Assembly (NCBI RefSeq): GCF_024297185.1
Contig: NZ_JANCTD010000013.1
Location: forward strand, 1 to 64,000
Source of the DNA: Lewinella sp. JB7
GTDB lineage: Bacteria; Bacteroidota; Bacteroidia; Chitinophagales; Saprospiraceae
Direction: 5' to 3'
DNA length: 64,000 nucleotides
Part shown: piece after piece, positions 48,773-57,993 of the stretch
Layout of the letters: each line of letters begins with the position of its first letter
Position numbering within the stretch: position 1 is the stretch's first letter
Position numbers and translations under genes: made by a program
The notes under the pieces: model-generated
The model's input: only the letters and a program-made list of their open reading frames with translations
The model's database searches: none
What the model was told of the DNA's origin: nothing

Positions 48773-50008
48773 ATGAACCACGCCCCACTTCTATTGCTCC
48801 TTCTACTCCTGCTGACCTGTGCCGATACCACGCCCCGCGAGCAGGATTTTACTCAGCCACCCGTCACGGAAGTGTCCTTCACGCCCCGGGTCATCTCTAC
48901 CGAAATCGAATACATGTGGGCCTTCGTGCCCGCTGAGGTATCGGGCGACGACATTATGGATCTCGTGCTCATCAACGGCAACAATAACGGCGGTCCCCTG
49001 CAGTATTTACGCGGCCAGCTCGACACCGGCGCCTGGGAGTTGGTTACCGTCGCTACGGCCCCCCCGGGGGGCGGAGAGTTTGCCGCCGGCGATCTGGAGG
49101 CCGCCGATATGGACGGAGACGGTGATACCGATATTTTCGCCGTCAAACATCCCGGGGAGTGGATGGACGCCGCCGCTCCCGCCGAGCTGTTCTGGTACGA
49201 GAACCCCGGCTGGGCGGTCCACGCCATCGGTCGGGTGCCCAACGCGGTTAAGGACGTCAACTTTGCCGACTTCGACCAAGACGGCCGCACGGACCTGGCC
49301 GTACTGACCTTCGAGGAGAACACCCTGAGCGTGTTCCGTCAGGAGGCGGATGGCCAGTTTGCCCGCGTTGCCTTTTACGACCACTACGGCAACCTGCACG
49401 AGGGTATGGCTACGGGGGACGTCACCGGCGACGGGCGCCCGGACGTGATCGCCAACGGCTACGTATTCTCCCCGCCCGCCGGTGGACTCGACGGAGCGTG
49501 GACGGTCACGAACATTGCCGAAAAATGGAACAACCAACCCACGGAGGAAGGCCGCGACGATAATTGGAGCCGCAATGGCACCAAGCATTTCGCCCGTGAT
49601 CTGGACGGTGACGGTACCGTAGAGATCTTCGTCAGTCACAGCGAACGAGCCGGCTATCCCCTGGTGTTCTACCGGCTCACCGATGATGGAAAATGGGAAG
49701 AGCACGTCATCGCCGAAAACATCCCCGCCGCCCACACCCTGCAGGTCTTTGACTTCGACGGCGATGGCGACCAGGACGTACTATCGGGCATCAACCGGGC
49801 GCGCGCGGTCAATATCGCGGAGGGGGTAGACAACTACCACGTAACCCTGTACCTGAACGACGGACGGGAAAACTGGACGGCACGGGTACTGGGCACGGAC
49901 GGGATCTATAACGGTCAGGCCGCGGATTTCGACTACGACGGTGACATCGATATTTTCCGTTACCCCGATCACGAGGCCACTTTCGTTGAGCTGTGGGTCA
50001 ATCGTTAG
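48773..50008 (+). CDS. FG-GAP/VCBS-repeat lipoprotein
   Basis: A 411-residue protein. The ATG at 48773 starts a Leu-rich signal peptide with lipobox LLTC; the upstream part of the frame overlaps the previous gene in another frame. FG-GAP-type calcium loops recur (ADMDGDGDTDIF, DFDQDGRTDLAV, DVTGDGRPDVIA, DLDGDGTVEIF, DFDGDGDQDVL, DFDYDGDIDIF), so the whole mature protein is a single propeller. It lies 22 nt after the larger FG-GAP lipoprotein and is probably co-expressed. Its 3' end overlaps the convergent dehalogenase gene by 11 nt. Confidence 0.87.
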   Translation: MNHAPLLLLLLLLLTCADTTPREQDFTQPPVTEVSFTPRVISTEIEYMWAFVPAEVSGDDIMDLVLINGNNNGGPLQYLRGQLDTGAWELVTVATAPPGGGEFAAGDLEAADMDGDGDTDIFAVKHPGEWMDAAAPAELFWYENPGWAVHAIGRVPNAVKDVNFADFDQDGRTDLAVLTFEENTLSVFRQEADGQFARVAFYDHYGNLHEGMATGDVTGDGRPDVIANGYVFSPPAGGLDGAWTVTNIAEKWNNQPTEEGRDDNWSRNGTKHFARDLDGDGTVEIFVSHSERAGYPLVFYRLTDDGKWEEHVIAENIPAAHTLQVFDFDGDGDQDVLSGINRARAVNIAEGVDNYHVTLYLNDGRENWTARVLGTDGIYNGQAADFDYDGDIDIFRYPDHEATFVELWVNR

Positions 50009-50684
50009 TTCCCGCCACCAAGCGCTTCGCCAGTTCAATCAGCGTGGGGACGGAGTAGTCCGGCCGTTCCGCCAGGGGATACAGCGTCTGACCGGGCCGC
50101 TCGATGAAGGCCGTCCGCATACCCGCCCAACCGGCACCGGCGATGTCCCAGCCGTGAGCCGCAACCAGCATGCAATTTTCCGGAGCTTCGCCGACCTGCT
50201 CACTGGCCCACGCGTACACGTCGCGGTGGGGCTTGAACCGGCCCACCGATTCTACGCTGTACAGGTCTTCGAAAAAGGGTTTTAGCCCCGAGTTGGTCAT
50301 CTGGTCGTTCAGGGCTCCCGTGGCTGAATTAGTGAGCGTGAACAGGCGAAAGCCGGACTCCTTCAGGCGGTGCAGGCCATCCGAAACGTCAGCGTGCGGG
50401 GGTAGGGATCGGATCGGCTTTAGTACTTCCTTAGCCTCCGCTTCCGACAGGTCCATACCGTTCTGCCGGGCCACCATGCGTAGGGTGGCGGCGCCGATGG
50501 AACCGAAGTCGGTGTAGTGGTCGCCCACCGTAGCGACAAGCGAGTACTGCAGGAGGGTCGTGAACCACACGCTGACGAGTTCCTCCCGCCCGCCGAGGGC
50601 CCGGGCCACGCTCTTTTTTACCGGCTGGAGGTCGAGGAGGGTTTCGTTGACATCAAAGAAAATGACGGAGGGAGAAGTAGGCAT
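49998..50684 (-). CDS. haloacid dehalogenase, type II
   Basis: A 228-residue HAD-superfamily enzyme. The nucleophile is Asp11 in FFDVNETLLD, followed by the TLTNSATGA loop and a Lys in the VGRFKPHRDVY motif. LVAAHGWDIAGAGWAG is the hallmark of (S)-2-haloacid dehalogenases, which turn 2-haloalkanoates into 2-hydroxyalkanoates. It is the last gene of a four-gene minus-strand operon and starts 9 nt after an Asp-nucleophile hydrolase gene. Confidence 0.9.
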   Translation of the reverse strand: MPTSPSVIFFDVNETLLDLQPVKKSVARALGGREELVSVWFTTLLQYSLVATVGDHYTDFGSIGAATLRMVARQNGMDLSEAEAKEVLKPIRSLPPHADVSDGLHRLKESGFRLFTLTNSATGALNDQMTNSGLKPFFEDLYSVESVGRFKPHRDVYAWASEQVGEAPENCMLVAAHGWDIAGAGWAGMRTAFIERPGQTLYPLAERPDYSVPTLIELAKRLVAGTND

Positions 50685-50693
50685 GGGGAGATT

Positions 50694-51569
50694 TTAGGGT
50701 TTAGTAAAGGCGGCAATCTGGGCGGCGATGGCCGGAGCGTTGTCTTCCTGCAGGAAGTGTTTTCCCGGAACCTGGTGGATGTGGGAAAGTCCGGCGATCC
50801 GCTTGATCTCCTCTCCGTAGCGCTCGTAGGTCAGGGCGGGGTCCTCGCTGCCCCAGATCGCCTGCACGGGGTAGGGGACATTGCGCACGGCCCGGTAGCA
50901 ACGGTCGCGGAATGCGTCGGTGTCCGCGAAGTTGCGCATGATCCTGAGGAAGGCTTTACCTCCGTCGTCCCGCTTAAGTAAATCCACATAGGCATTACTT
51001 TCTTCCTTAGGTATCTGATCCGCATCGGCTACGCCCAGTCCCTTCCACATGAGCTGCCAGGTCAGGTGATTGATCGTGGCCAGCTCGGCTTCCCCCGCGA
51101 GGGGTAGCTCGAAGGGCCGCATGGGCAAGGGCTTTTTGAAGTTGACGACGTCGATCCAGGTGTTCAGGATGGTGAGCGACCGGATCCGGTCGCGCTGGTC
51201 GGCCGCCAGGGCAAAACCAACCGGACCGCCTACATCGTGTACCACTAAATGGTAGCGGTCGAGTTTCAGCGTATCGGCCACCCGCGCCGCGAAGCGGGCC
51301 AGGCTGGCGAACCCGTAGTCAAAGTCCTTCGGCCGGTCCGATAATCCCAGTCCCGGAAAGTCGAAGGAAATGCCCCGGAGATCCCGCATGACAAGCTCGT
51401 CGATCACCTTCCGGTACAGAAAGGAGGAGGTCGGTACACCGTGGAGGCACAGTACGGCTTCCCCCGTGCCCTTATCGAGCACGAAGGTGTTCAATCCTCC
51501 GACATCGACAAATTTACCGGCGGCCCGGTGATCTTCCAGTACGTCGGCGGTGGTGCGGTGGCTGCTCAT
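50694..51569 (-). CDS. alpha/beta hydrolase with Asp nucleophile (haloalkane dehalogenase/epoxide hydrolase-like)
   Basis: A 291-residue enzyme. The nucleophile elbow is LVVHDVGGPVG with Asp112, the oxyanion motif is LHGVPTSS and the base is His271 in PGKHFLQED. Haloalkane dehalogenases usually have HDWG with a halide-binding Trp after the Asp; here it is Val, so a dehalogenase activity is uncertain and an epoxide hydrolase or other hydrolase is possible. It begins 3 nt after the SRPBCC gene and precedes a haloacid dehalogenase. Confidence 0.85.
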   Translation of the reverse strand: MSSHRTTADVLEDHRAAGKFVDVGGLNTFVLDKGTGEAVLCLHGVPTSSFLYRKVIDELVMRDLRGISFDFPGLGLSDRPKDFDYGFASLARFAARVADTLKLDRYHLVVHDVGGPVGFALAADQRDRIRSLTILNTWIDVVNFKKPLPMRPFELPLAGEAELATINHLTWQLMWKGLGVADADQIPKEESNAYVDLLKRDDGGKAFLRIMRNFADTDAFRDRCYRAVRNVPYPVQAIWGSEDPALTYERYGEEIKRIAGLSHIHQVPGKHFLQEDNAPAIAAQIAAFTKP

Positions 51570-51572
51570 TGC

Positions 51573-52004
51573 TTAGGCGTTGTTCGCCGCCTGGTCTTCG
51601 GCGTACTTCCGGAAATTATCGAGGATTGACTGCCAGCCCTCGCGCTGATGCTCCGCGGAGTTCTCCTGCTCGGGGTCGAACTTAATGATGACTTTGGTGC
51701 CATCCTTTACTTCCTTAAAATCAACACTGACCTCACGGCCGTTCTCCAGGGTATAGGCGATGTGGGTTTCGGGGTCCACCTCGTCGTAGGTGCCTTCGAG
51801 GTCAAAGCTCATGCTGCCGTCCTTGGCGGCCATGGTAATCTTGAACTCGCCCCCGACCCGCAGGTCGTTGACGGCGGCCGGGCAGTGCCAGTCCGCGGAA
51901 GCGAAGTTCCAGTTGATGACGTGCTCGGATTCAGTGTAATAATGCCAGGTCTCGGACAAGGGGGCGTCGACGGTCGTTTGTACGGTGATCTGTTCGTTGG
52001 GCAT
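51573..52004 (-). CDS. SRPBCC/AHSA1-like protein
   Basis: A 143-residue START-like fold protein. The N-terminus ITVQTTVDAPLSETWHYYTE and the middle INWNFASADWHCPAA are typical of the ATPase-activator AHSA1-like branch, with a C-terminal helix GWQSILDNFRKYAE. Such domains bind hydrophobic ligands in their cavity; family members often lie with transcription regulators. It is the second gene of the operon. Confidence 0.87.
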   Translation of the reverse strand: MPNEQITVQTTVDAPLSETWHYYTESEHVINWNFASADWHCPAAVNDLRVGGEFKITMAAKDGSMSFDLEGTYDEVDPETHIAYTLENGREVSVDFKEVKDGTKVIIKFDPEQENSAEHQREGWQSILDNFRKYAEDQAANNA

Positions 52005-52057
52005 GGGTGCGTATTTACTCCATCAACCTCGTCCGTTGTGGAGCAGTTCGGTGGTAC

Positions 52058-52831
52058 TCATTGCTCCTGCGTCCCCGCCCGATCCAGCGAACGAATTTCT
52101 TCCCGGTAGGCCGGGGGAAGAATGAGCGACTTGAGTAGTTCATCGAGGCGCAACCGCCGGCTCACCTTGTACAAAAACAGCAGCGGACCGAGTAGGGAAG
52201 CACGGCGGTACCCCAGGAGTCGGTTCACCCGCTCCGGGACCACCAGCAACTGGGCTTCCCGCAACAGTAAATACCGAAACAGCCCGAGATGGCGACGGTA
52301 CTGGCGAAACAGATCGGCGGTGTAGGTGCTGTACCGCAAGTTATCTTTCAAATGTTCCGAACGCATCGCTTCCCAGGATGCTAGATCGGTGGGCAAATCC
52401 CGTACCCCCATCCGGTGGCCGACGCGGTAGAAGACGGTGAATACCTCCTCCCGTTCCGTAGTGGTCAGGCGGCGTTCCAGGACTTCGAAGGCGCGGACGG
52501 AATAGTCTATGAGCATGAACAGCACGTCGCGATAGGCCCAGTCGGGGATGCGTGCACCCCGTTTATCCTCCACCGCGGCGTGAATGGCGGCCATGGCGTC
52601 GATGGCCCGGTAAGCCCCGTCACGGTCGGAGAAGACGATGCGCCGGGCATAGTCAACGGTAGAAAACAGGCGGCCCAGCGGATCGGCGGGCAGCCGGCCG
52701 GTGAAGTACAGCCAGTCCACGGCCTTGTTGAGAGCGAATTCCGCGGCCGCCCCCGCGAAGATGAAAAGAATGGTATCGCCGTTGCCCCAGATCCGGCGTA
52801 CAATGGAGGAGGGGGAGACAAAGGTGTTCAT
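52058..52831 (-). CDS. MpaB-like oxygenase (DUF2236)
   Basis: A 257-residue, mostly helical protein. RLPADPLGRLFSTVDYARRIVF and the later YSTYTADLFRQY region resemble the DUF2236 family of heme b-dependent oxygenases (rubber oxygenase, MpaB). The His/Arg residues expected to bind heme cannot be aligned reliably by eye. It is the first gene of the operon with the SRPBCC and hydrolase genes. An inverted repeat and a TAAATTTA -7-like element lie upstream. Confidence 0.7.
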   Translation of the reverse strand: MNTFVSPSSIVRRIWGNGDTILFIFAGAAAEFALNKAVDWLYFTGRLPADPLGRLFSTVDYARRIVFSDRDGAYRAIDAMAAIHAAVEDKRGARIPDWAYRDVLFMLIDYSVRAFEVLERRLTTTEREEVFTVFYRVGHRMGVRDLPTDLASWEAMRSEHLKDNLRYSTYTADLFRQYRRHLGLFRYLLLREAQLLVVPERVNRLLGYRRASLLGPLLFLYKVSRRLRLDELLKSLILPPAYREEIRSLDRAGTQEQ

Positions 52832-52866
52832 AGCGAGGGGGGGGGTAACCGGAGCAGTGGTAACGG

Positions 52867-52905
52867 TAAATTTAGCTGTATAAAAGAACTTTGAAAATCA
52901 AAGTT
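52867..52905 (-). promoter_or_regulatory. operator-like palindrome and -7 element upstream of the oxygenase operon
   Basis: AACTTTGA (52887-52894), AAA, TCAAAGTT (52898-52905) is a perfect 8+3+8 inverted repeat, the size of many MarR/TetR operators. On the minus strand TAAATTTA (52867-52874) is a 7/8 match to TAnnTTTG, about 36 bp before the ATG at 52831, and the repeat covers its likely -33 region. The palindrome also lies ~72 bp before the divergent hydrolase gene, so it may control both directions. No regulator gene is adjacent. Confidence 0.55.
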
Positions 52906-52976
52906 TACTCTGAAGGTGTTTCGGACCTTTTTTCTTTATGACTGCAACGATTGGCAACTGAGTTCGTCGTTCGGGC

Positions 52977-54071
52977 ATGTTAGTTAGTCAGAACGCCCCC
53001 AGTACCATTTATTTGCCCCTTTCCTACAGACCGCCGGTCCTACTGGTTCACTGCCTGCTGTTTCTCATTTCTTCTGCGGGACTGTTCGCGCAGTCTACCG
53101 ACCGGACCGGCGAGGTGTGGTACAACTTTACCGACGACGGCCACCGGCAGTTCGTGTACGCGGTCGGAACGGAGGACCGGGACACCGTAGTAGTGTTACA
53201 CGGCGGCTGGGGGGCGGAGCATAGCTACCTGGTAAGTCCCCTGGAGCCACTCTTCGCCGAACGGTACTTTGTCTTTTACGATCAGCGGGGTTCCCTGCGA
53301 TCCCCGGCTCCGGACTCTACCATCACCATTGATCGCCTCGTGGAGGATCTGGATGATTTACGGCAGGCACTCGGAGTGGATCGCCTCACGCTGCTGGCTC
53401 ACTCCATGGGTACGCAACTGGCCTACGCTTACCTGGCACGCTATCCCGAGCGGGTGAAGGGACTGGTCCTGGTGGGAGCCGTGTTGCCCGGTATATCCGG
53501 CAGTATTCCCGATTCCGCCTTTCTGGCCGAGGTATGGCCGGGGATGGAACGCCAGCAGCGGGCCGATGCCGTGAACGATTTCTTCACCAGTATGCACGAG
53601 CGCGCCATAACCGAGCTCCGCGAGGAGGGGTTCGTACCGGACTCCCTCACCGAACGCCCCGCACGGCAGGTCATCAACCGACTATTACAGGATCTGACCG
53701 ACCGGGAGTACACTCGTGCCTGGCGCATCTTCTTTACCGCCATCAACTCCTGCAATGCCTCGAGCTGGCGCGAAATGGAGGGGGGCATGGCCTTTTACGA
53801 GCAGTCGGTGGCCAACGCCATACTTGCGGATTCCCTCTATACCGAACGGCTGGCCGCGGCCTGGCCGGCACTCCAGACTTTTGGAGGACCGGTGCGGATT
53901 CTGATGGGTACCTGCGATTACGTCGACCCGGATGCGGCCGTGTGGCGACGGCTCGCCAATCGACTACGGAACGGAAAGTTGACGATTATCCCCTCCGCGG
54001 GCCATGGCGCCTGGATAGGCAATGCCACCGCGTTCCAACTCGCCGTGCGGGAGGCGCTGGACAGCCTATAG
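52977..54071 (+). CDS. exported alpha/beta hydrolase, prolyl-aminopeptidase-like
   Basis: A 364-residue protein with a signal segment (VLLVHCLLFLISSAGLFAQ). The nucleophile is Ser143 in LLAHSMGTQ, the oxyanion region is VVLHGGWGAEHSY and the base is His343 in SAGHGAWIG. The HGGWG/YDQRG combination is typical of the proline iminopeptidase (S33) branch, but the substrate is not certain. Divergent to the oxygenase operon across a 145-bp gap. Confidence 0.82.
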   Translation: MLVSQNAPSTIYLPLSYRPPVLLVHCLLFLISSAGLFAQSTDRTGEVWYNFTDDGHRQFVYAVGTEDRDTVVVLHGGWGAEHSYLVSPLEPLFAERYFVFYDQRGSLRSPAPDSTITIDRLVEDLDDLRQALGVDRLTLLAHSMGTQLAYAYLARYPERVKGLVLVGAVLPGISGSIPDSAFLAEVWPGMERQQRADAVNDFFTSMHERAITELREEGFVPDSLTERPARQVINRLLQDLTDREYTRAWRIFFTAINSCNASSWREMEGGMAFYEQSVANAILADSLYTERLAAAWPALQTFGGPVRILMGTCDYVDPDAAVWRRLANRLRNGKLTIIPSAGHGAWIGNATAFQLAVREALDSL

Positions 54072-54078
54072 CCTGAAT

Positions 54079-54369
54079 TCAGCTGAAGTCCAGCGATGTA
54101 TCTGGCGGCGATCCGATGAGGCTACGAAAGGTGTTCTCCACCTTATGGCAGGTGGTATCTTCCGGCATCTCCGTGATGGAAAAGTGGAAAACATGGTCCT
54201 CCACCCGGTAGGTGCCGGCTACGGTGCCGGATGCCGCGGGAATGGAAAATTTACCGGACGTTACGTCGCCCTCAAAGTTTCCCCCCTTGGCGGAGACGGC
54301 CTTGCGGGTACGCTCGATCAGTTCGGCGGTGGACTGATGAAAGGTGATGATGAAGGCGCAGTCTGTCAT
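54079..54369 (-). CDS. small unknown protein, PHA-granule-region-like
   Basis: A 96-residue protein with a HQSTAELIERTRKAV helix and alternating strands (GTVAGTYRVEDHVFHFSITEM). The pattern vaguely recalls the 'polyhydroxyalkanoic acid system' family (PF09650), but the match is loose. It is convergent with the hydrolase upstream, 7 nt apart, and sits before the PVC-type gene on the same strand. Confidence 0.6.
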   Translation of the reverse strand: MTDCAFIITFHQSTAELIERTRKAVSAKGGNFEGDVTSGKFSIPAASGTVAGTYRVEDHVFHFSITEMPEDTTCHKVENTFRSLIGSPPDTSLDFS

Positions 54370-54441
54370 GGCCGGCGGCAGTTTGGATGAAGGATCGGTG
54401 CACCTTAGCAGGTCAACTCACTACCATTTGTTCACGCCCGC

Positions 54442-57090
54442 CTACTTCTGCTGCTCCAGATAAGTGACCAGCGACGCCAGCTCCTCGAAGGAGAGTGCGT
54501 TGGCCAGTCCGGTAGGCATCATGGAGTTTTCCAGTTCTTCCCGGTTCGTGATGACGGCCTTCCGTAACTCGGTTTGCTTTCCGCCCATATCGCGCAGGGT
54601 GAGGGCATCGGCGGACTCGGCCGTGACGAAGCCCACGTAGGCTTCCCCGTCCTTCGTCTCGATGAGGTAAGACGAAAACCCCTGGGAGATGGACGCGTCG
54701 GGTTTAATGATGCTTTCGGTGATCTGGTCGCGGTTCATGATGGAACCGATTTGTCCCATGAACGGACCCTTCATCGGCTCGCTTTTGTTTACGGCATGGC
54801 ACGCCACGCAGCCCTGGCTGACGAACAATTCCTTGCCGCGGGCCGGGTTGCCCTCCGTTTCGGCCATGGCCAGGATAATGTCCTCGATCGACGCATTACC
54901 CACTTCGCCCTTCTTACCGGAAATGGCGTTCAGGTCCACCGTGTTTTCGGCGGCTACGGCCTCCTCGGTCACTACTCCAAGTTCGGCTATTTCCATCCGG
55001 TTGCGCTCATTCAGGAGGGCGAAGAAGCGCTGTTTTTCGGGACCGGCCGCCCGGGCTTCCTCGGTAAGGAAGTATTTGATCTTGTCCGAAAACTCCCAGG
55101 TCTCACCCTTATAGTACGGTCCGTGGGTATCCGGGCGCGTGCTCCACCACCAGTCGCCGGCGTAGGGGGCCTCGCGGGTGTAGAGACGGGCGAGGGTTGC
55201 CAGTATTTCTTCCTTCACTTCGGTCTTTTTGCTAGAGCCGTAGGCCGCGATCAGGCCGTCCACGGTCCTGGGATCGTGCAGGTACCGCAGTGTCCACAGG
55301 GCAAGCTTTGGATTATCCTGAATCGCGCCGACGGCCGCCTCCACGGCTTCCAGCTCCACGAGCGAACGGACCGCCAGGTGGGGAAGCACGATGTCGGCAT
55401 TCGGCGTTGCGTGCGGTCCCTCGGTGCCGGGTTCCGGAGCCCGGGCGGATGCCGGGACGGCGACCGTCAGGAGAGTTTCCGCGGCTTCGGGCTTACCCAG
55501 GCGTCCCAGACCGACGATCGCGGCGGCCCGCACGCGGGGATTGGCGTCGTCGACCGCGGTGAGGAAAGGATCCAGGGGAACTGCTTCCAGACAACTCTTG
55601 CGGTCCGTCAGCGCCCGCAGGGCAAATTCGCGCAGCTTATCTTCCTTACTCAGCTCCACCAGTTCCTCAACCCCCTCGCTGCAGGTGAGCTGAGCGTAAG
55701 TGTAGATACCGGCCACCCTTGCTTCCAGTGACGCACCTTGCTCCCGCGCTACCCGCCATGCAACCGCTGCCGCTTCCCCGGAGGGACGGGTGAGCAATTC
55801 CTGCTGGGCGTGAAAACGCGCCACCGAACTGCCGGCCTTAAGCAGTTCGCCCAGCTCTTCCACCGAGGCGGCCGTCAGGTCCGGAAAGGCTTCGTAGGTC
55901 CATCCTTCCGGCACCACCCGCACCACGTAGCCCTTATCCGGACTGCCCCGGTAGCCGGCTCCGTCCCAGGCAGCGAGGAGCATTCGTCCGGAGCCGTCGA
56001 GGTCGATGTCGGTGATCTGGGGGAGTTCGATGAATTCCTCGTCCCGCTGGGTGAAGCTCGGGCCGTCCATCTCCACCCGGTGGATGTACAGTTGATTTCT
56101 GCCCCAGTCGGCCATCATGGGCACGTGGTTGTAGCGGGCCGGCCAGCGGTCGTCGTCCATGAAGTAGCTGCCGGTGCCCGAGCCGCCGCCCACGTCGATC
56201 AGGGCGGGAAGGGTTTCCTCCGTAAAGTGCTTGAAGAGGGTAGGGTAGCCGTACTCGCCGCTCTGCAGGTGGTGGAGGAAGCGGACGTTCCAGCCGCCGC
56301 CGTCGTTGGTGTTGCCGCGGGTGTAGACGTTCATGAAGGGGTCGATGGCCACGTCGTAAATGTTGCGGGTGCCGTGAGTGTAGACCTCCATTTCCGTGCC
56401 GTCGGGTCGCACGCGCACGATCCCTCCGCCGAGCATGGTCATTTTCTTGCCCGACCGGTCCTCGGCGTTGTGGAAGCCGAAGTCGCCCACCGCGATGTAG
56501 ATCCAGCCGTCGATGCCCATGCGGATGCCGTTGGTGGCGTGGTCCGTGCCGCGGTCCCGCAGCGGGGTGGGGGAGCTGATGTTGGTGATGAGCGGCTGTG
56601 AAGGACCGTCGGCTACTCCATCGCCGTCCCGGTCTTCAAATACGACCAGGTCCATACCGGCCGCCACTGCTTCTCCCTCCCCGAAGGCCGTGTGCAGCAC
56701 GAAAAGTTTATTCCCGACCGGCATCAATCCGCGGGGATTATCGACCAGCGCGTATTCCGTGTGCGTTTCGTAGCTGCCGTCGTGGTCGCGGTCTACCAGC
56801 CGCACGATACTGCCCTTGCCGGGTTCCTTGCCGAGGGATCCCATCTTGTCCACGCCCACGAAAACCTCTCCGGTGGGCAGCACCGCCAGGCAGGCGGGAC
56901 TGGGTACGAGGTCAGGCCCCGCGATGGTTTCCACAATTAATTGGGCGGAGTCCGCGGGAGCGGCGTCCGGGGTACCGTAGTAATTTCCTAGTTCCGCCGT
57001 GTCGACGGTGGTCGAGGCTTGCTCTACGGGGGTGCAACTGAAGGCCAAAAAGCAGAGCAGAGTAGGTGCGATCAGATTTTGTAGGGGCAT
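54442..57090 (-). CDS. PVC-type heme-binding CxxCH lipoprotein
   Basis: An 882-residue protein with a signal peptide and lipobox (LAFSC). Residues ~55-395 form a propeller similar to that of the gene at 1648-5052 (VFEDRDGDGVADGP). Residues ~400-690 are helical and HEAT-like. The cytochrome domain has CVACH at 761-765 and a likely distal Met in SMMPTG. The two PVC-type genes are diverged paralogues. Function is probably electron transfer in periplasmic sugar oxidation. No partner dehydrogenase gene is nearby. Confidence 0.87.
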   Translation of the reverse strand: MPLQNLIAPTLLCFLAFSCTPVEQASTTVDTAELGNYYGTPDAAPADSAQLIVETIAGPDLVPSPACLAVLPTGEVFVGVDKMGSLGKEPGKGSIVRLVDRDHDGSYETHTEYALVDNPRGLMPVGNKLFVLHTAFGEGEAVAAGMDLVVFEDRDGDGVADGPSQPLITNISSPTPLRDRGTDHATNGIRMGIDGWIYIAVGDFGFHNAEDRSGKKMTMLGGGIVRVRPDGTEMEVYTHGTRNIYDVAIDPFMNVYTRGNTNDGGGWNVRFLHHLQSGEYGYPTLFKHFTEETLPALIDVGGGSGTGSYFMDDDRWPARYNHVPMMADWGRNQLYIHRVEMDGPSFTQRDEEFIELPQITDIDLDGSGRMLLAAWDGAGYRGSPDKGYVVRVVPEGWTYEAFPDLTAASVEELGELLKAGSSVARFHAQQELLTRPSGEAAAVAWRVAREQGASLEARVAGIYTYAQLTCSEGVEELVELSKEDKLREFALRALTDRKSCLEAVPLDPFLTAVDDANPRVRAAAIVGLGRLGKPEAAETLLTVAVPASARAPEPGTEGPHATPNADIVLPHLAVRSLVELEAVEAAVGAIQDNPKLALWTLRYLHDPRTVDGLIAAYGSSKKTEVKEEILATLARLYTREAPYAGDWWWSTRPDTHGPYYKGETWEFSDKIKYFLTEEARAAGPEKQRFFALLNERNRMEIAELGVVTEEAVAAENTVDLNAISGKKGEVGNASIEDIILAMAETEGNPARGKELFVSQGCVACHAVNKSEPMKGPFMGQIGSIMNRDQITESIIKPDASISQGFSSYLIETKDGEAYVGFVTAESADALTLRDMGGKQTELRKAVITNREELENSMMPTGLANALSFEELASLVTYLEQQK

Positions 57091-57260
57091 GGGGCCGATG
57101 AATTATGTTGGGCGAGTAGCGGGGAGCTTACGAGGGAGGGGCTGAAGATATATACCCCACGGGACGAGCAGCCGCTCTGGGGAGCCAGGTCTTCCACAGG
57201 ACGGGATCATGCGGGGTCGCGGGTGCCGTGAAAATTAGGAAAAGCTGGCCGGTAGATAAG

Positions 57261-57929
57261 CTACCGCAAGCTACGCCGCACCCCCACTTCCATTCCCACA
57301 CCGTACAAGTGTTCCCGAATAGGACCTTCCGCCGTTGGCGTGAGGTGGTACCGGAAAACCGGCTGACCGAATAGGTGGTAGGTTTCGGAGACGGTATACT
57401 GCGCACCGACGGATACCAATCCCGCCAAGTGAAAGCGGTGGGGCCCGGTTTGGGTCGCAATATATACGGAGGGCAGTAGCCCGATCTCTACGAAGTGCGT
57501 CCACCGGCCTGATCCGAATTCACGGCGACCGATGATCGGCACATCTACGAACCAAGAGTTGTAGCTGGCCCGTAATCTTTGGGGGAGGGCAGAATCCGGT
57601 TCGAAGGTTCCCGTCCCCGTATGCTGACTTCCCCACCTTAAATCGCTTGACTCACGGCCAAATCCCAGGCTGGATAGGCGTAATCCGCTGCGTAGGACGA
57701 CGTGTTCACTCAGCCGTCGGTTGTAATGTAAGCCTACATGCCAACTGGCTTTGCCGTATTCCTTCTCCCGGTTGTCCAGGATGGTAGAAATATGTGATTC
57801 ATCACTCGAGGTAAGTAGGCTGCGGTAGGTATAGTCCAGTCCGCCGACAAGGTCAATAGAAGCCTCCATCTGGGCACGTACGGAAACTGAAAAGCAGAGG
57901 AGGAGCAGAAACAGTAGGGTAAATCGCAT
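57261..57929 (-). CDS. outer-membrane beta-barrel protein
   Basis: A 222-residue protein with a signal peptide ending SVRAQ. The mature sequence has regularly spaced aromatic-ended strands (such as ASWHVGLHYNRRL and VVLRSGLRLSSLGFG) and ends VGVRRSLR. The size fits an 8-10-stranded PorT/OmpW-like barrel. The specific family could not be assigned. Confidence 0.75.
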   Translation of the reverse strand: MRFTLLFLLLLCFSVSVRAQMEASIDLVGGLDYTYRSLLTSSDESHISTILDNREKEYGKASWHVGLHYNRRLSEHVVLRSGLRLSSLGFGRESSDLRWGSQHTGTGTFEPDSALPQRLRASYNSWFVDVPIIGRREFGSGRWTHFVEIGLLPSVYIATQTGPHRFHLAGLVSVGAQYTVSETYHLFGQPVFRYHLTPTAEGPIREHLYGVGMEVGVRRSLR

Positions 57930-57993
57930 AGGGTAGGGTGAGTGGTACTATGCTAACGGAGTTCCCTGCTTCCTCATGTTTGACAAACGCGCA

